A stretch of DNA of 64,000 nt from Chamaelirium japonicum. Taxonomy: Eukaryota; Streptophyta; Magnoliopsida; Liliales; Melanthiaceae. The stretch spans positions 825,554-889,553 of the forward strand of contig CANTAL010000022.1 of the NCBI GenBank assembly GCA_947650365.1. The letters run 5' to 3'. A model generated the notes under the pieces. That model was not told the origin of the DNA. It made no database searches and saw only the letters and a list, made by a program, of their open reading frames with translations. The translations under genes and the position numbers were made by a program. This document shows, piece after piece, positions 63,286-64,000 of this stretch. How positions within the stretch are numbered: position 1 is the stretch's first letter; every line of letters begins with the position of its first letter.

Positions 63286-63558
63286 TAGTAAATAGCAGTT
63301 GCAGATTGCCTCCCCCCGTTTCGATCTCCGGATCTCACTGAGCCCTTGCTCTAGCGCCTTGTCTTCTGACCGCCTGATCGGTCCAGCAAAAAAAAAAATA
63401 ATCGAAGGCCGACTTGGGCCATGACACATAAAGAGGGATGGTTTCAACGAATAGGTAAGGATGCCATCATCGCCCTCCATACTTGCAAGCAATCTCGAAG
63501 ATCAATGATTATGGGAAAGAGAGAACTTGGTACAAACAAAATTACCCATAGCCAAACG

Positions 63559-64000
63559 TTACGGTAATAGGTCAGATTGTGTTTTTTGAAAGGGAAAATT
63601 GTCGAGGCTGATGAAATGACACGATGCTAAAGCCACCGCCCCCCCCCCCCCCCCCTGCTGGCCAGATAAATATCTTCCATCGTCTAATATGTCGCAAAAG
63701 TGAAGAGCATCTTGGGCTAACAGAATATTGTTCGTTATACTCCTCACCCCTTAAAAAAAAAATACTTTGTTTCGGAGAAATAAGTTTGGACAACACATTC
63801 CTGATGAGTCTATTGGCCAAGATCTTAGAGATAACTTTATACATAGTATTAAGTGACCAATCGATCGAATGTGTTCATGCAAGGTGTGATTTGCAGCTTT
63901 TGGAATCAAAGTGATGAGATTGATCGAGAAGAAAACTCAAGTACAATCCAAAAATCTAAGAGATGTCGTCGTGGCTAGTCGGGTGAACGAAGTAAGTGGT
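63559..64000 (-). pseudogene. LINE (L1-type) reverse transcriptase fragment, runs off the window
   Basis: On the minus strand the sequence reads MYKVISKILANRLIRNVLSK then LISPKQS, and in another phase NNILLAQDALH, all from the conserved RT region of plant LINEs. Upstream (63845-64000) INLITLIPK-type codons continue the same domain. Frame changes and a C run at about 63640-63654 show that this copy is degenerate. The beginning lies beyond the window. Confidence 0.75.

Overview
This is plant nuclear DNA, almost certainly from a monocot. The single intact host gene, a calcium-dependent protein kinase, has a very GC-rich first exon and AT-richer later exons, the 5'-to-3' GC gradient typical of commelinid monocots. 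Nearly everything else is transposable-element DNA of types usual in angiosperms. I cannot name the species. All sequence comparisons here were made by eye.

Layout. 1-2691: degenerate intergenic DNA with one non-autonomous hAT element (1120-1638). 2692-16152: a second hAT element split by a Tat-lineage Ty3/gypsy retrotransposon (Gypsy-1, 2893-15701, minus strand) that carries a tandem array with a three-unit higher-order period, a spliced antisense ORF, and a family of small stem-loops between the convergent ORF ends. 16153-17860: AT-rich DNA, a Helitron-type 3' end and a LINE 3' fragment. 17907-20578: four long fold-back elements, each delimited by (TA)n tracts.

20838-50317 is a nested retrotransposon complex. 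Copia-A (20838-50317) is split by Gypsy-2 (23922-32073, gag but no recognisable pol, several tandem arrays) and by Copia-B (32841-49406, 1,955-bp LTRs). Copia-B is in turn split by Copia-C (34277-40432, internally rearranged so that its coding parts lie on both strands) and by a hAT element (45586-46155). Each insertion except Copia-A has a perfect target-site duplication, and Copia-A has 4 of 5 bases. By-eye LTR divergence is about 2-3% for Copia-A, Copia-B, Gypsy-1 and Gypsy-2, and close to zero for Copia-C.

50318-53396 is intergenic and leads into a GA-rich minisatellite promoter region. 53397-57912 is the kinase gene: eight exons encoding 544 residues with N-terminal acylation signals, a complete kinase domain, an autoinhibitory junction and four EF-hands. 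58894-61087 looks like three head-to-tail Helitron-like units. 61327-61772 is another hAT-like element. 61800-64000 holds LINE-like pieces on the minus strand, a fold-back repeat and a dispersed repeat shared with 16.6 kb.

Functionally, the window holds one probable calcium-signalling gene set in transposon-dense chromatin. The most unusual material is the rearranged Copia-C, the TA-embedded fold-back cluster, and the antisense ORF and stem-loop family of Gypsy-1.
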